From positions 1 to 27,246 of the forward strand of contig JAFLSP010000008.1 in the NCBI GenBank assembly GCA_022510885.1: DNA of 27,246 nucleotides, in the 5' to 3' direction. The stretch's first letter is position 1, and each line of letters begins with the position of its first letter. The position numbers and the translations under genes were made by a program. This DNA is from Treponema sp. GTDB taxonomy: Bacteria; Spirochaetota; Spirochaetia; Treponematales; Treponemataceae. The notes below the pieces were generated by a model. That model ran no database searches, was not told the DNA's origin, and was given only the letters and a program-made list of their open reading frames with translations. Below, piece after piece: positions 14,545 through 20,906 of the stretch.

Positions 14545-14745
14545 TCAGCCCAGGACTTCCACGCCTGTACTTGCGATGGCGGCGTTTATGGCTTCGTCTA
14601 TGCTTCCTTCAAAATCAACGAGCACCTGTGATTTCTCTGCGGACGTGACGCAAGAGGTGACGCCTGCGACGGCGCTTACCGCTGCTTGCACTTTTCCTGC
14701 CGTATCGTCGTCGAACATGCCCACGACATAAATCTTTTTCTGCAT
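14545..14745 (-). CDS. Small HMA-like (ferredoxin-fold) protein without CxxC
   Basis: This 66-residue protein has the length and beta-alpha-beta-beta-alpha-beta rhythm of a heavy-metal-associated domain: KKIYVVGMF, helix DDTAGKVQAAVSAVAGV, SCVTSAEKSQVLVDF, helix SIDEAINAAIASTG, VEVLG. The metal-binding loop that normally reads GMxCxxC is here GMFDDDT, so both ligands are absent; the single Cys at about residue 32 is in the second strand. It is unlikely to be a copper chaperone of the usual kind and may have become an acidic binding or regulatory module. GGAG lies upstream of the ATG, and a clear promoter lies just before it. It is first in a two-gene unit with the D-2-hydroxyacid dehydrogenase. 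Confidence 0.8.
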   Translation of the reverse strand: MQKKIYVVGMFDDDTAGKVQAAVSAVAGVTSCVTSAEKSQVLVDFEGSIDEAINAAIASTGVEVLG

Positions 14746-14768
14746 TTCAGATGCTCCTCGTATGCAAT

Positions 14769-14797
14769 AGTATAACCCCAGTCCGCCGAATTTGCAA
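14769..14797 (-). promoter_or_regulatory. Promoter of the HMA-like/dehydrogenase pair
   Basis: TTGCAA (14797-14792), 17 bp, TATACT (14774-14769) on the minus strand. The start of transcription would be near 14762, leaving a 17-nt leader with GGAG before the ATG at 14745. It sits in the short gap behind rlmN. Confidence 0.7.
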
Positions 14798-14805
14798 ACG
14801 AAAAT

Positions 14806-15870
14806 TCAGCATCCGTTGCGCGTGGTGATAGTGGGCGCGAGCGTCTTTCCCAGTTGCCCGCACGCCCCGCCGATGTCACGCCCGCGCCGCGTTCTGAGCG
14901 TGACGTTCAGCCCCGCACGCCGTAGCGTTTCCGCGAACTGCTTGCATTCTGCCGCTGTCGGCTCGGCAAAGTCGAGCGTCTCCACGGGATTCCACGGAAT
15001 GAGGTTGATGTGCGCGTCTAGTCCTCGCGCGAAAGCAATCAGGTTGCGCGCGCTTGCGTCGCCCGTGTTCGTGTCGTGGAGAAGGGCGGCTTCGAGCGTA
15101 ACGCGCCGTCCCGTTTTTTCCGTATAGTAGGCGATTGCTTCGCGCAAAGCGGGGAGGGGATTTGCCACCGTGACGGGCATCAACCGCTCACGCAGCGCTG
15201 TGTCTGCCGTCGTGAGCGAGACGGCGAGACGGACGTGCGGCCCGTTATCCGCAAGGTCGTAGATGCCCGCGACAATGCCCGAGGTGGAGAGCGTAATCCT
15301 GCGTGCGGAAAGGGCGCGCCCGCCGCGGTCGGTCAGCACGGCGATTGCCTTGCGCACGGCGGGGAGGTTCGTCATCGGCTCACCCATGCCCATAAAAACG
15401 ATGTTGTCCAGTGTGCCGGCGTGTTTTTCAAGGTGCAAAAACTGTTCCACGATTTCTGCCGCCGCCAGGCTTCGTGCCAAACCTAACTGCCCGGTTTGGC
15501 AGAACGCGCACCGCATGGCGCATCCTGCCTGGCAAGAGACGCAGGCAGTCTTGCGCCCGTCGCGGTCGGTCAGCAGGACGGTCTCCACGGCAAGCCCGTC
15601 GGCGAGCGTGATTTGCAGTTTGACCGTGCCGTCGCGGTCGGTCAGTACGGCGCTCACGGCGGTGGAACGCAACACGGTCGTCTCGGCAAGTTGTGCGCGC
15701 AGGGGAGCGGGGAGGTTTGTCATTGCGCCAAAGGATTCTGCGCCTTTTCCTATCCACGAGAACAGCTGCTTGCCGTGGAACGCGGGCGTAATGCCCAATT
15801 GCTCCGTGATTTCGGCGGCAAGCAGTCCGCAAAGCGCGATTTTTCCGTTTGGCTGGATTTCGCCCGTCAT
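14806..15870 (-). CDS. rlmN: Dual-specificity rRNA/tRNA adenine-C2 methyltransferase RlmN
   Basis: This 354-residue radical-SAM enzyme methylates C2 of adenine 2503 in 23S rRNA and A37 in some tRNAs. The radical-SAM motif is CAMRCAFC with Cys117, Cys121 and Cys124, followed by GEPMTN (the SAM-binding GGEPL equivalent), LSTSGI and the methyl-carrying Cys337 in ACGQLG near the C-terminus. All key cysteines are present and the length is normal. The ATG overlaps the TPR gene stop by 4 bp (ATGA). No independent Shine-Dalgarno is obvious, so coupling to the upstream gene is likely. A short phrase, LTDRxG, occurs three times (about 76, 100 and in the middle), encoded by nearly identical DNA (CGCGGTCGGTCAG on the plus strand). 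This looks accidental but is unusual. Confidence 0.95.
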   Translation of the reverse strand: MTGEIQPNGKIALCGLLAAEITEQLGITPAFHGKQLFSWIGKGAESFGAMTNLPAPLRAQLAETTVLRSTAVSAVLTDRDGTVKLQITLADGLAVETVLLTDRDGRKTACVSCQAGCAMRCAFCQTGQLGLARSLAAAEIVEQFLHLEKHAGTLDNIVFMGMGEPMTNLPAVRKAIAVLTDRGGRALSARRITLSTSGIVAGIYDLADNGPHVRLAVSLTTADTALRERLMPVTVANPLPALREAIAYYTEKTGRRVTLEAALLHDTNTGDASARNLIAFARGLDAHINLIPWNPVETLDFAEPTAAECKQFAETLRRAGLNVTLRTRRGRDIGGACGQLGKTLAPTITTRNGC

Positions 15871-16994
15871 GCGATTTTTTCGAGCATTTCGTTTATCGCT
15901 TGGCTGCGCAAGCCTTGTCGCTGGAATTCCTGCAAGGTCTCCACCGCCTCGCGTTTTCGGTTCAGCTTGAGGTAGCAGTCGGCGAGGTCGATGTAGAGGC
16001 GGTAGTTCTTCCGGTCGTCGCGGATAAGCGCGGTGAGGCGGTCAATTGCCTCATCGTACTTGCCTTCGCCTTTGCAGATGAGGGCAAGTCCGAGCGCGGC
16101 ATAGACATCGAAATCGATGTCCATCGCCTTGTTATAATAGTCCGCTGCCGTCTTGTAATCGCCCGTATTGCGGTAGGCATCGCCGGCGCGCGTGAGGATT
16201 ACCTTGTTCTTCGGGTCGGATTCGAGAATCCGGTTCCAGTATTCCACGGAGCGGTACTGCTGGTTCATGCCGCGATAACAGTCGGCGAGACCGAACAGCG
16301 CGTAAAAATTTTTCGGGTCAATCTGGAGCGCACGCTCGAAGTAGTACACGCCCTGGTCAAACGTTTTGAGCTTGCGGTGACAGTTTCCGATGGACGTGAG
16401 CACGCGGATGTCCACTGCCGCCTCGTTGCGCTCAAGCATCCGCGTCCAGTAGTAGAGCGCGTCCTTGTACTCTTTGAAGTCATAGTGCAAGTGACCGAGG
16501 CCGATGAGCGCGTAGGCGTTCCCGTCGTCCATGTCGAGCACGTGCAGATAGAGTTGCTTCGATTTCTTGAAATCGCGGATTTTACGATATGCGTCGGCAA
16601 CGCGCGTCAGTACGGTGATGTTGCGGTCGTCATGGGTCAGGTACTGCTCCCAGATTTCTATCGCCTTGTTGTACTGGTTGAGTGCCTTGTAGCAGTCGGC
16701 AAGCCCGAACAGCGCGTAGTTGTTGCCGTGATGCGCGTCAAGACAACGCTGGTAGTAGACAATCGCCTCGCGGAAATGGTTCTGCTTGCGCTCGCTGTCT
16801 CCAAGCCCGACGAGCGCGTAGTTGTTGTCTTCCTCCAGCGCAAGGATTTTGCTGAACGCATCCTTCGCCTCTTCAATGCGGTTCTCTTTGAGATACTGGT
16901 AGCCTTTTTTTGAAAGCTCGGCAATCTCGTTCGGTTGCCGCTCGCCACCGTCCACCGTCCGGGGAAACTCGTCTTTTTGCAGTATATCGCTCAT
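15867..16994 (-). CDS. TPR-repeat protein
   Basis: This 375-residue soluble protein is made almost wholly of tetratricopeptide repeats, about nine in series. Examples are YALFGLADCYKALNQYNKAI, TRVADAYRKIRDFKKSKQLY and FYALFGLADCYRGMNQQYRS. An acidic N-terminal lead of about 30 residues precedes them. No signal peptide or membrane helix is present, so it acts in the cytoplasm. TPR arrays bind partner proteins; none can be named. I start at ATG 16994, with GAGG 7 nt upstream; a longer reading to 17102 has no supporting site and overlaps the preceding gene. It lies between the small TPR-like gene and rlmN, with 25 nt before and a 4-bp overlap after, so the three form an operon. Confidence 0.9.
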   Translation of the reverse strand: MSDILQKDEFPRTVDGGERQPNEIAELSKKGYQYLKENRIEEAKDAFSKILALEEDNNYALVGLGDSERKQNHFREAIVYYQRCLDAHHGNNYALFGLADCYKALNQYNKAIEIWEQYLTHDDRNITVLTRVADAYRKIRDFKKSKQLYLHVLDMDDGNAYALIGLGHLHYDFKEYKDALYYWTRMLERNEAAVDIRVLTSIGNCHRKLKTFDQGVYYFERALQIDPKNFYALFGLADCYRGMNQQYRSVEYWNRILESDPKNKVILTRAGDAYRNTGDYKTAADYYNKAMDIDFDVYAALGLALICKGEGKYDEAIDRLTALIRDDRKNYRLYIDLADCYLKLNRKREAVETLQEFQRQGLRSQAINEMLEKIA

Positions 16995-17019
16995 TTTTAC
17001 CTCATCTGCGGATGCCGCG

Positions 17020-17361
17020 CTATGCATGGAGCATGACGGAAACGATGTCCGCCAGCTTCTCGTACAACGGTTCTGCCCTGCGCGCGTTGTTCGCGAGGAC
17101 ATAATACTTCAATGCCGTCAGGCTTTCGTTCTTTTTCCCGTAGGCATCACCAACGCGCGTCAGCCCGTCCGAATATCCCGTCGTGATAAAAATCCGCCGT
17201 GCCTCGTCGAGCTTTCCTTCGTTGAACAGCACGTTGCCTTTCCTGTTTAGGGTGACTTTCTGTTCCGAAGTCAGCGTTCCGATGGGGCGGTCAGTGACTT
17301 TTATGAATCCGTCAGGAATCTCGTGGCTCCGCACGACTTGTTTGTAGTCATCGGTATTCAC
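17020..17361 (-). CDS. Small TPR-like conserved hypothetical protein
   Basis: This 113-residue protein has one or two TPR-like helix pairs in its second half: GNVLFNEGKLDEARRIFITTG, then VGDAYGKKNESLTALKYYVLA. The N-terminal 35 residues, with HEIPDGFIKVTDRPIGTLT, look like an extended segment. There is no signal peptide. It is transcribed from a good promoter 33 bp upstream, has AAAGG before the ATG, and leads the TPR-rlmN operon. It may act together with the large TPR protein that follows; the pair could be a split of one ancestral TPR scaffold. I know no function for it. Confidence 0.8.
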   Translation of the reverse strand: MNTDDYKQVVRSHEIPDGFIKVTDRPIGTLTSEQKVTLNRKGNVLFNEGKLDEARRIFITTGYSDGLTRVGDAYGKKNESLTALKYYVLANNARRAEPLYEKLADIVSVMLHA

Positions 17362-17393
17362 AATTTTTACCTTTTAAGATTACATTGTGCTTT

Positions 17394-17421
17394 ATCGTAT
17401 CATAGATTTTCGGTTTGTCAA
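17394..17421 (-). promoter_or_regulatory. Promoter of the TPR-rlmN operon
   Basis: TTGACA (17421-17416), 16 bp, TACGAT (17399-17394) on the minus strand. The -35 is perfect and its context (cTTGACAaac) equals that of the leuCD promoter. The start of transcription would be near 17387, leaving a 26-nt leader. Confidence 0.65.
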
Positions 17422-17428
17422 GCGGATT

Positions 17429-17971
17429 TTACGGTTTTTGTCGGTAAAAATTCACGACGGAGCGGCCGTATGTGCGTCGGTCGGTCAGCACGAGGTTTCC
17501 GATGGCATCGGGGAGCGTGTCCTCTTCGGGGTAGTGGATGAGCGTGGTGCCGCCGTCGTTGAGCAGGCCGCGGCGGTCAACCGTTCTGAGCAAGTCGGCG
17601 CGGAAGCGGTAGGGGAAGGGCGGGTCGAAAAAAATGTAGTCGAAGCGGTCTTTGCAGCGCTTGAGGAAGAGTTCCGCCGCCATGAAATGACAGCCGATTT
17701 TCACCCCCAGTTCTTCGGTCATCGCGACGTTTTCGAGCACCGTGCCCGCTTTGATTTTGTCTTTTTCGCACAGCTGGACGGAAGTTGCGCCCCGCGAGGC
17801 GGCCTCGATTGCCACCGTGCCGCTGCCGGAGAACATATCGAGCCACGATGAGCCGGTCAGGTCTCCTAGAATGGCGAAAACGGATTCGCGCATTCTGTCC
17901 ATGGCGGGGCGGATGATGCCGTCGGGACAGCGGACGGTCCTGCCGGCGAGCGCGCCGCCGGTGATTCTCAT
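17429..17971 (-). CDS. rsmD: RsmD-family 16S rRNA guanine-N2 methyltransferase
   Basis: This 180-residue class I SAM-dependent methyltransferase modifies a guanine (G966 in E. coli numbering) of 16S rRNA during 30S assembly. The N-terminal MRITGGALAGR and RPAMDRMRESVFAIL are hallmarks of RsmD. The SAM motif is DMFSGSGTVAIEAASRGA (45-62), and the catalytic DPPF is at 116-119. Length is normal. The ATG overlaps the stop of the ankyrin lipoprotein by 4 bp, so it is translated from that transcript. No terminator hairpin follows; the TPR-operon promoter lies just past its end. The identification is secure. Confidence 0.93.
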   Translation of the reverse strand: MRITGGALAGRTVRCPDGIIRPAMDRMRESVFAILGDLTGSSWLDMFSGSGTVAIEAASRGATSVQLCEKDKIKAGTVLENVAMTEELGVKIGCHFMAAELFLKRCKDRFDYIFFDPPFPYRFRADLLRTVDRRGLLNDGGTTLIHYPEEDTLPDAIGNLVLTDRRTYGRSVVNFYRQKP

Positions 17972-18900
17972 CGCTGCGCCCCTGTGTTGAGCGACCAGTA
18001 CACGTCGTCTTTGGGCAGTTGCCTGTTCGCGCGCGCGAAGTCGAATGCGGTCTGTCCCGTTGTCGTCTTGTAGCGCGTGCGCGCGCCGTGTTCAAGAAGC
18101 CATTTGAGCGTCGCGGTGGATGTGTTGGTCTCCGCGGCGTACATGAGCGGTGTTTTTCCCTCGTAGGGGGCGTTGATGGCAATGCCTTTGTCGATGAACA
18201 GCTGCAGGACGGACGGCGATACTTCGTTGGTGATGGCGTAGATGAACGCGGCGCACACTTCTTTTTCCGCAGGGGAACGTTTTTCCATTAGCAGGGAGAT
18301 GATGTCCGTGTTTTTTGCGAATCCTGTGGCAAGGAGTAGCGCGGTAATGCCGTAGTCGTTCTCCATCTGCGGGTTTGCGCCCGCGTCCAAAAGCATTTTG
18401 ACCGCTTTCGTGCTGTCTGAGAAACGTGCGGCGAACATGAGCGCTGTCCATCCATCGTTGTCCGCTGCGTTGACGTTTGCCTCTGAGTATATGAGGTTCT
18501 CCATCATGGCAATGTTCGCCGCACGTGCCGCCTTCATCAGCAGGGTGCGTCCCTCGGCATCTCGCGCGTCAGCATTTTCTATATACTGATACCGTCCTGC
18601 ATTCGGATTAAATGCGCTGTCGGGTACATGGTCATCTTCGCTGTCAAGCTCCATGTAGTCAAGCAGGTAGACCGGGCGATACGGCTCTGGCTGCGGAACG
18701 GGCTGGTCTTTTGACTGCACGGGAATTGGCGGTGCAGGCTCTGGTTCGGCAGCACTCTCGATTTCCGGCTCAGGCTCTGGTTCGGGAAACAAGACGAGTT
18801 CCTCGATTTCCTGCTCTTCCGGGGGGAGGTCTGCCTGCTTTGTCGAACGGCATGTGGAAAGAGACACCAACACTATCAGGAGGAATATGGCTTTTTTCAT
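17968..18900 (-). CDS. Ankyrin-repeat lipoprotein
   Basis: This 310-residue predicted lipoprotein has a signal peptide with KK at 2-3 and a hydrophobic run ending in the lipobox LSTC (Cys17). Thr at -1 is unusual but spirochaete lipoboxes are permissive. A Pro/Glu-rich tether (PEPEPEPEIE, residues about 39-48, and more to about 75) is typical of a stalk. Then come about five ankyrin repeats from residue 115: EGRTLLMKAARAANIAMMENL, DGWTALMFAARFSDSTKAVKM, NDYGITALLLATGFAKN, and EGKTPLMYAAETNTSTATLK. These bind proteins. ATG at 18900 is fixed by the signal peptide, yet the -10 box lies only 11 nt upstream. It heads a unit with rsmD, an odd pairing of an envelope protein with an rRNA methylase. 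Confidence 0.88.
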   Translation of the reverse strand: MKKAIFLLIVLVSLSTCRSTKQADLPPEEQEIEELVLFPEPEPEPEIESAAEPEPAPPIPVQSKDQPVPQPEPYRPVYLLDYMELDSEDDHVPDSAFNPNAGRYQYIENADARDAEGRTLLMKAARAANIAMMENLIYSEANVNAADNDGWTALMFAARFSDSTKAVKMLLDAGANPQMENDYGITALLLATGFAKNTDIISLLMEKRSPAEKEVCAAFIYAITNEVSPSVLQLFIDKGIAINAPYEGKTPLMYAAETNTSTATLKWLLEHGARTRYKTTTGQTAFDFARANRQLPKDDVYWSLNTGAQR

Positions 18901-18911
18901 CGCGTGACCTG

Positions 18912-18940
18912 ATTATATCCTTTCTCTTCCTTATCGGCAA
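18912..18940 (-). promoter_or_regulatory. Promoter of the ankyrin lipoprotein-rsmD unit
   Basis: TTGCCG (18940-18935), 17 bp, consensus TATAAT (18917-18912) on the minus strand. The expected start is the A at about 18905, leaving only about 5 nt of leader before the ATG at 18900, too short for a Shine-Dalgarno. Confidence 0.7.
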
Positions 18941-18975
18941 GAAGCGCGAGGAAATTGACCGTCCCAGGCGGGGTA

Positions 18976-19004
18976 TTGACCTAAAACCCGCGATTTTGTA
19001 AGAT
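18976..19004 (+). promoter_or_regulatory. Promoter of the rpsF-ssb-rpsR-rplI operon
   Basis: TTGACC (18976-18981), 17 bp, TAAGAT (18999-19004). Transcription would start near 19011, giving a 50-nt leader before rpsF. It is divergent from the ankyrin lipoprotein promoter, with the -35 boxes about 35 bp apart. Confidence 0.7.
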
Positions 19005-19020
19005 GGCGTAAAACCTTGAG

Positions 19021-19034
19021 GCCGCGCATGCGGC
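19021..19034 (+). promoter_or_regulatory. Stem-loop in the rpsF leader, possible S6:S18 control element
   Basis: GCCGC-GCAT-GCGGC forms a 5-bp stem in the short leader before rpsF. In many bacteria an S6:S18-binding RNA with a CCG element controls rpsF operons. This hairpin holds CCG, but I cannot show the full consensus, so the assignment is weak. Confidence 0.3.
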
Positions 19035-19060
19035 TTCCATTTGACCATAAGGAGCATACG

Positions 19061-19354
19061 ATGAGAAAGTATGAGCTTATGACTATCTATCCGGTGGCGG
19101 ATGATACGTTCAAGGCGGGGTCGGACGCGGTTCGTGCCGTTCTGACGGAATTCGGCGCGACAATTGAGAAAGAAGAGCCGTTCGGTGACCGAGACCTTAC
19201 CCATGAAGTGAAGAAGCACAAGCGGGGGCGATTCCTGCTGTTTACGCTGAGCGTGAACCCGGCGAAGCTCGCGGACATAGACCGTCAGTTCCGGTTAAAC
19301 GCCAATCTGCTTCGGTCGCTGTTCGTCCGGCTTGACGAACGGAAGGCTGGCTGA
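19061..19354 (+). CDS. rpsF: 30S ribosomal protein S6
   Basis: This 97-residue protein is ribosomal protein S6, which binds S18 on the platform of the small subunit. MRKYELMTIYPV is the typical start, and EPFGDRDLTHEVKKHKRGRFLLFTL (seen in pieces) and the ending LRSLFVRLDER match the family. ATG at 19061 has AAGGAG 7 nt upstream; an in-frame extension to 19016 lacks any S6 likeness. First gene of the conserved rpsF-ssb-rpsR-rplI group. Confidence 0.96.
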   Translation: MRKYELMTIYPVADDTFKAGSDAVRAVLTEFGATIEKEEPFGDRDLTHEVKKHKRGRFLLFTLSVNPAKLADIDRQFRLNANLLRSLFVRLDERKAG

Positions 19355-19382
19355 GCGTCATCATCGCATTGGAGGAAGGTTT

Positions 19383-19865
19383 ATGACAGACATCAACCAC
19401 GTCACGCTTGTCGGGCGGCTCACAAGAGATTTGGGGAATGACGAGCGTTCGTTCGGGTATCTTCCGAGCGGTCAGGCGCGCGCGAACATCAGCATTGCCG
19501 TAAACCGTACCCGCAAGCAGGGCGACCAGTGGGTTGACGAAGCCAATTTTTTTGATGTCACCATTTGGGGAAGAACTGCGGAAAACCTGAAGCCATACCT
19601 GACGAAGGGCAAGCAGATTGCCATCGACGGTTACCTCAAGCAGGACCGTTGGGAAAAAGAAGGGCAGAAGTTCAGCAAAGTGACGGTCGTTGCGAACAAC
19701 GTGCAGTTGCTCGGCGGCAGGTCGGACGGCAGTGCGCCGCAGGGAACGACTGGTGGATATACGCCGCGCTTTCAGGGCGGCAGTTCCGCGCAGTCCGAGC
19801 CTGCGCCGTATGAGGGCGGTTTTGGCGGCAACGGTGGCGACTTCCCCGAGGACATCCCATTTTAA
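19383..19865 (+). CDS. ssb: Single-stranded DNA-binding protein
   Basis: This 160-residue SSB covers single-stranded DNA in replication and repair. The OB fold is clear: INHVTLVGRLTRDL at 4-17, ANISIAVNRTRK, FFDVTIWGRTAENL, and QIAIDGYLKQDRWE. A Gly/Ser/Pro-rich flexible tail follows and ends in the acidic tip DFPEDIPF, which docks partner proteins. ATG at 19383 has GGAGGAAGG upstream; the longer frame from 19332 overlaps rpsF and is not needed. The usual place between rpsF and rpsR is kept. Confidence 0.96.
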   Translation: MTDINHVTLVGRLTRDLGNDERSFGYLPSGQARANISIAVNRTRKQGDQWVDEANFFDVTIWGRTAENLKPYLTKGKQIAIDGYLKQDRWEKEGQKFSKVTVVANNVQLLGGRSDGSAPQGTTGGYTPRFQGGSSAQSEPAPYEGGFGGNGGDFPEDIPF

Positions 19866-19884
19866 TCACTAAGGAGCATTTGAT

Positions 19885-20202
19885 ATGTCAGACGAAGTTG
19901 AGAAGACGGAAATTGAGAAAAAAGTGCCGGACGCGGAGACGCAGAGTGCGGGCGACGGGCGTGAGGAGGAGCGCGGTGCGCGTAAGGGCAAGACGTTCTT
20001 CCGCAAGAAAGTGTGTCGTTTCTGTGCTAACAAGGCAAAGATTGACTACAAGGATGCGGACGGTCTGCGTCGCTTTACGACAGAACGCGGCAAGATTCTG
20101 CCGCGCCGCATCACGGGTACGTGCGCCAAGCATCAGCGTGAGCTTTCGCTTGCAATCAAGCGTGCGCGTGTCATCTGCCTGTTGCCGTTCGTAGCAGACT
20201 GA
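19885..20202 (+). CDS. rpsR: 30S ribosomal protein S18
   Basis: This 105-residue protein is S18, partner of S6. The core starts at about residue 36 with [15 protein letters not shown] and continues through [33 protein letters not shown] and [13 protein letters not shown]. The CxxC, with a later Cys, suggests the zinc-binding (C+) form of S18. The N-terminal 35 residues are a charged Glu/Lys/Arg extension absent from the compact bacterial S18, a lineage trait and likely disordered. AAGGAG precedes the ATG. Confidence 0.95.
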   Translation: MSDEVEKTEIEKKVPDAETQSAGDGREEERGARKGKTFFRKKVCRFCANKAKIDYKDADGLRRFTTERGKILPRRITGTCAKHQRELSLAIKRARVICLLPFVAD

Positions 20203-20232
20203 TTGTCGCTTCGCGCGGCGTGTAAATCATGT

Positions 20233-20260
20233 GCGGTACGCCAACTCCTGGCAGTGCCGC
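20233..20260 (+). promoter_or_regulatory. Stem-loop between rpsR and rplI
   Basis: GCGG (20233-20236) pairs with CCGC (20257-20260), and GCCA (20240-20243) with TGGC (20249-20252), with an internal loop and ACTCC at the tip. It lies in the 84-bp gap before rplI, whose AGAGGAG follows. It could tune L9 expression or be a processing site; there is no T-tract. Confidence 0.4.
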
Positions 20261-20286
20261 GTACATCACAAAGAGGAGCTTGTACC

Positions 20287-20835
20287 ATGAAAGTTATTTT
20301 GAATCAAGACGTGAAACATTTGGGCGAGATGGGCGATGTGAAGAACGTCGCGAACGGATATTATCGTAATTATCTGTTTCCGCATGGCTTTGCCGTTCCG
20401 TACAATGACGTGACCGTGGCGTACTTCGAAAGCCGCAAGGAAGAAATCGAGGCACGCAAGGAGCAGAAGCGAAAAGATGCCGCAAGCCTCAAAGACAGGC
20501 TGGAGGCACTGACGGTGGAGCTGCTCATGCCAGCGGGGGTGAATGGCAAGCTGTACGGTGCGGTCTCTACGCAGACGCTCGCCGACTATCTGCATAAGAA
20601 CGGCTTTGAAATTGAGCGCAAGCGTATTGAGATTCCCGGAACTGCTATCAAATCGACGGGCAGTTACCATGCAATCGTCCATTTGTACGAGGCGCAGACG
20701 GCAGAACTGAAGATTTCGGTCGTTGCGCAGGAGGATGAGAGCAGGAAGGCTGCTTCCAAAGCGGCAGATGCGGCAAAGCCGGAGGCTTCTGCCGAAACGT
20801 CTGCGCCTAAAGCCGAGGAGACAGTGGTCGAGTAA
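20287..20835 (+). CDS. rplI: 50S ribosomal protein L9
   Basis: This 182-residue protein is L9, which binds 23S rRNA near the L1 stalk. The N-terminal domain MKVILNQDVKHLGEMGDV with ANGYYRNYLFPHGFA is diagnostic; a long helix and the C-terminal domain (NGKLYGAVSTQTLADYL) follow. The last 30 residues are an Ala/Glu/Lys/Ser-rich tail beyond the usual 148-150 residues. ATG at 20287 has AGAGGAG upstream; the extension to 20203 is not L9-like. A strong terminator follows, so most transcription of the ribosomal genes probably ends here. Confidence 0.95.
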   Translation: MKVILNQDVKHLGEMGDVKNVANGYYRNYLFPHGFAVPYNDVTVAYFESRKEEIEARKEQKRKDAASLKDRLEALTVELLMPAGVNGKLYGAVSTQTLADYLHKNGFEIERKRIEIPGTAIKSTGSYHAIVHLYEAQTAELKISVVAQEDESRKAASKAADAAKPEASAETSAPKAEETVVE

Positions 20836-20855
20836 TCACCGCATTTCCGCGTGAG

Positions 20856-20889
20856 AAGCCGAAGTCGCAGGGCTTCGGCTTTTTCTTTT
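20856..20889 (+). terminator. Intrinsic terminator after rplI
   Basis: AAGCCGAAG (20856-20864), loop of 8, CTTCGGCTT (20873-20881), running into TTTTTCTTTT. A 9-bp GC-rich stem with T-tract. It lies inside the rplI-dnaB gap and would lower transcription into dnaB. Confidence 0.85.
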
Positions 20890-20906
20890 GCGGATGGAGA
20901 GGAGAT

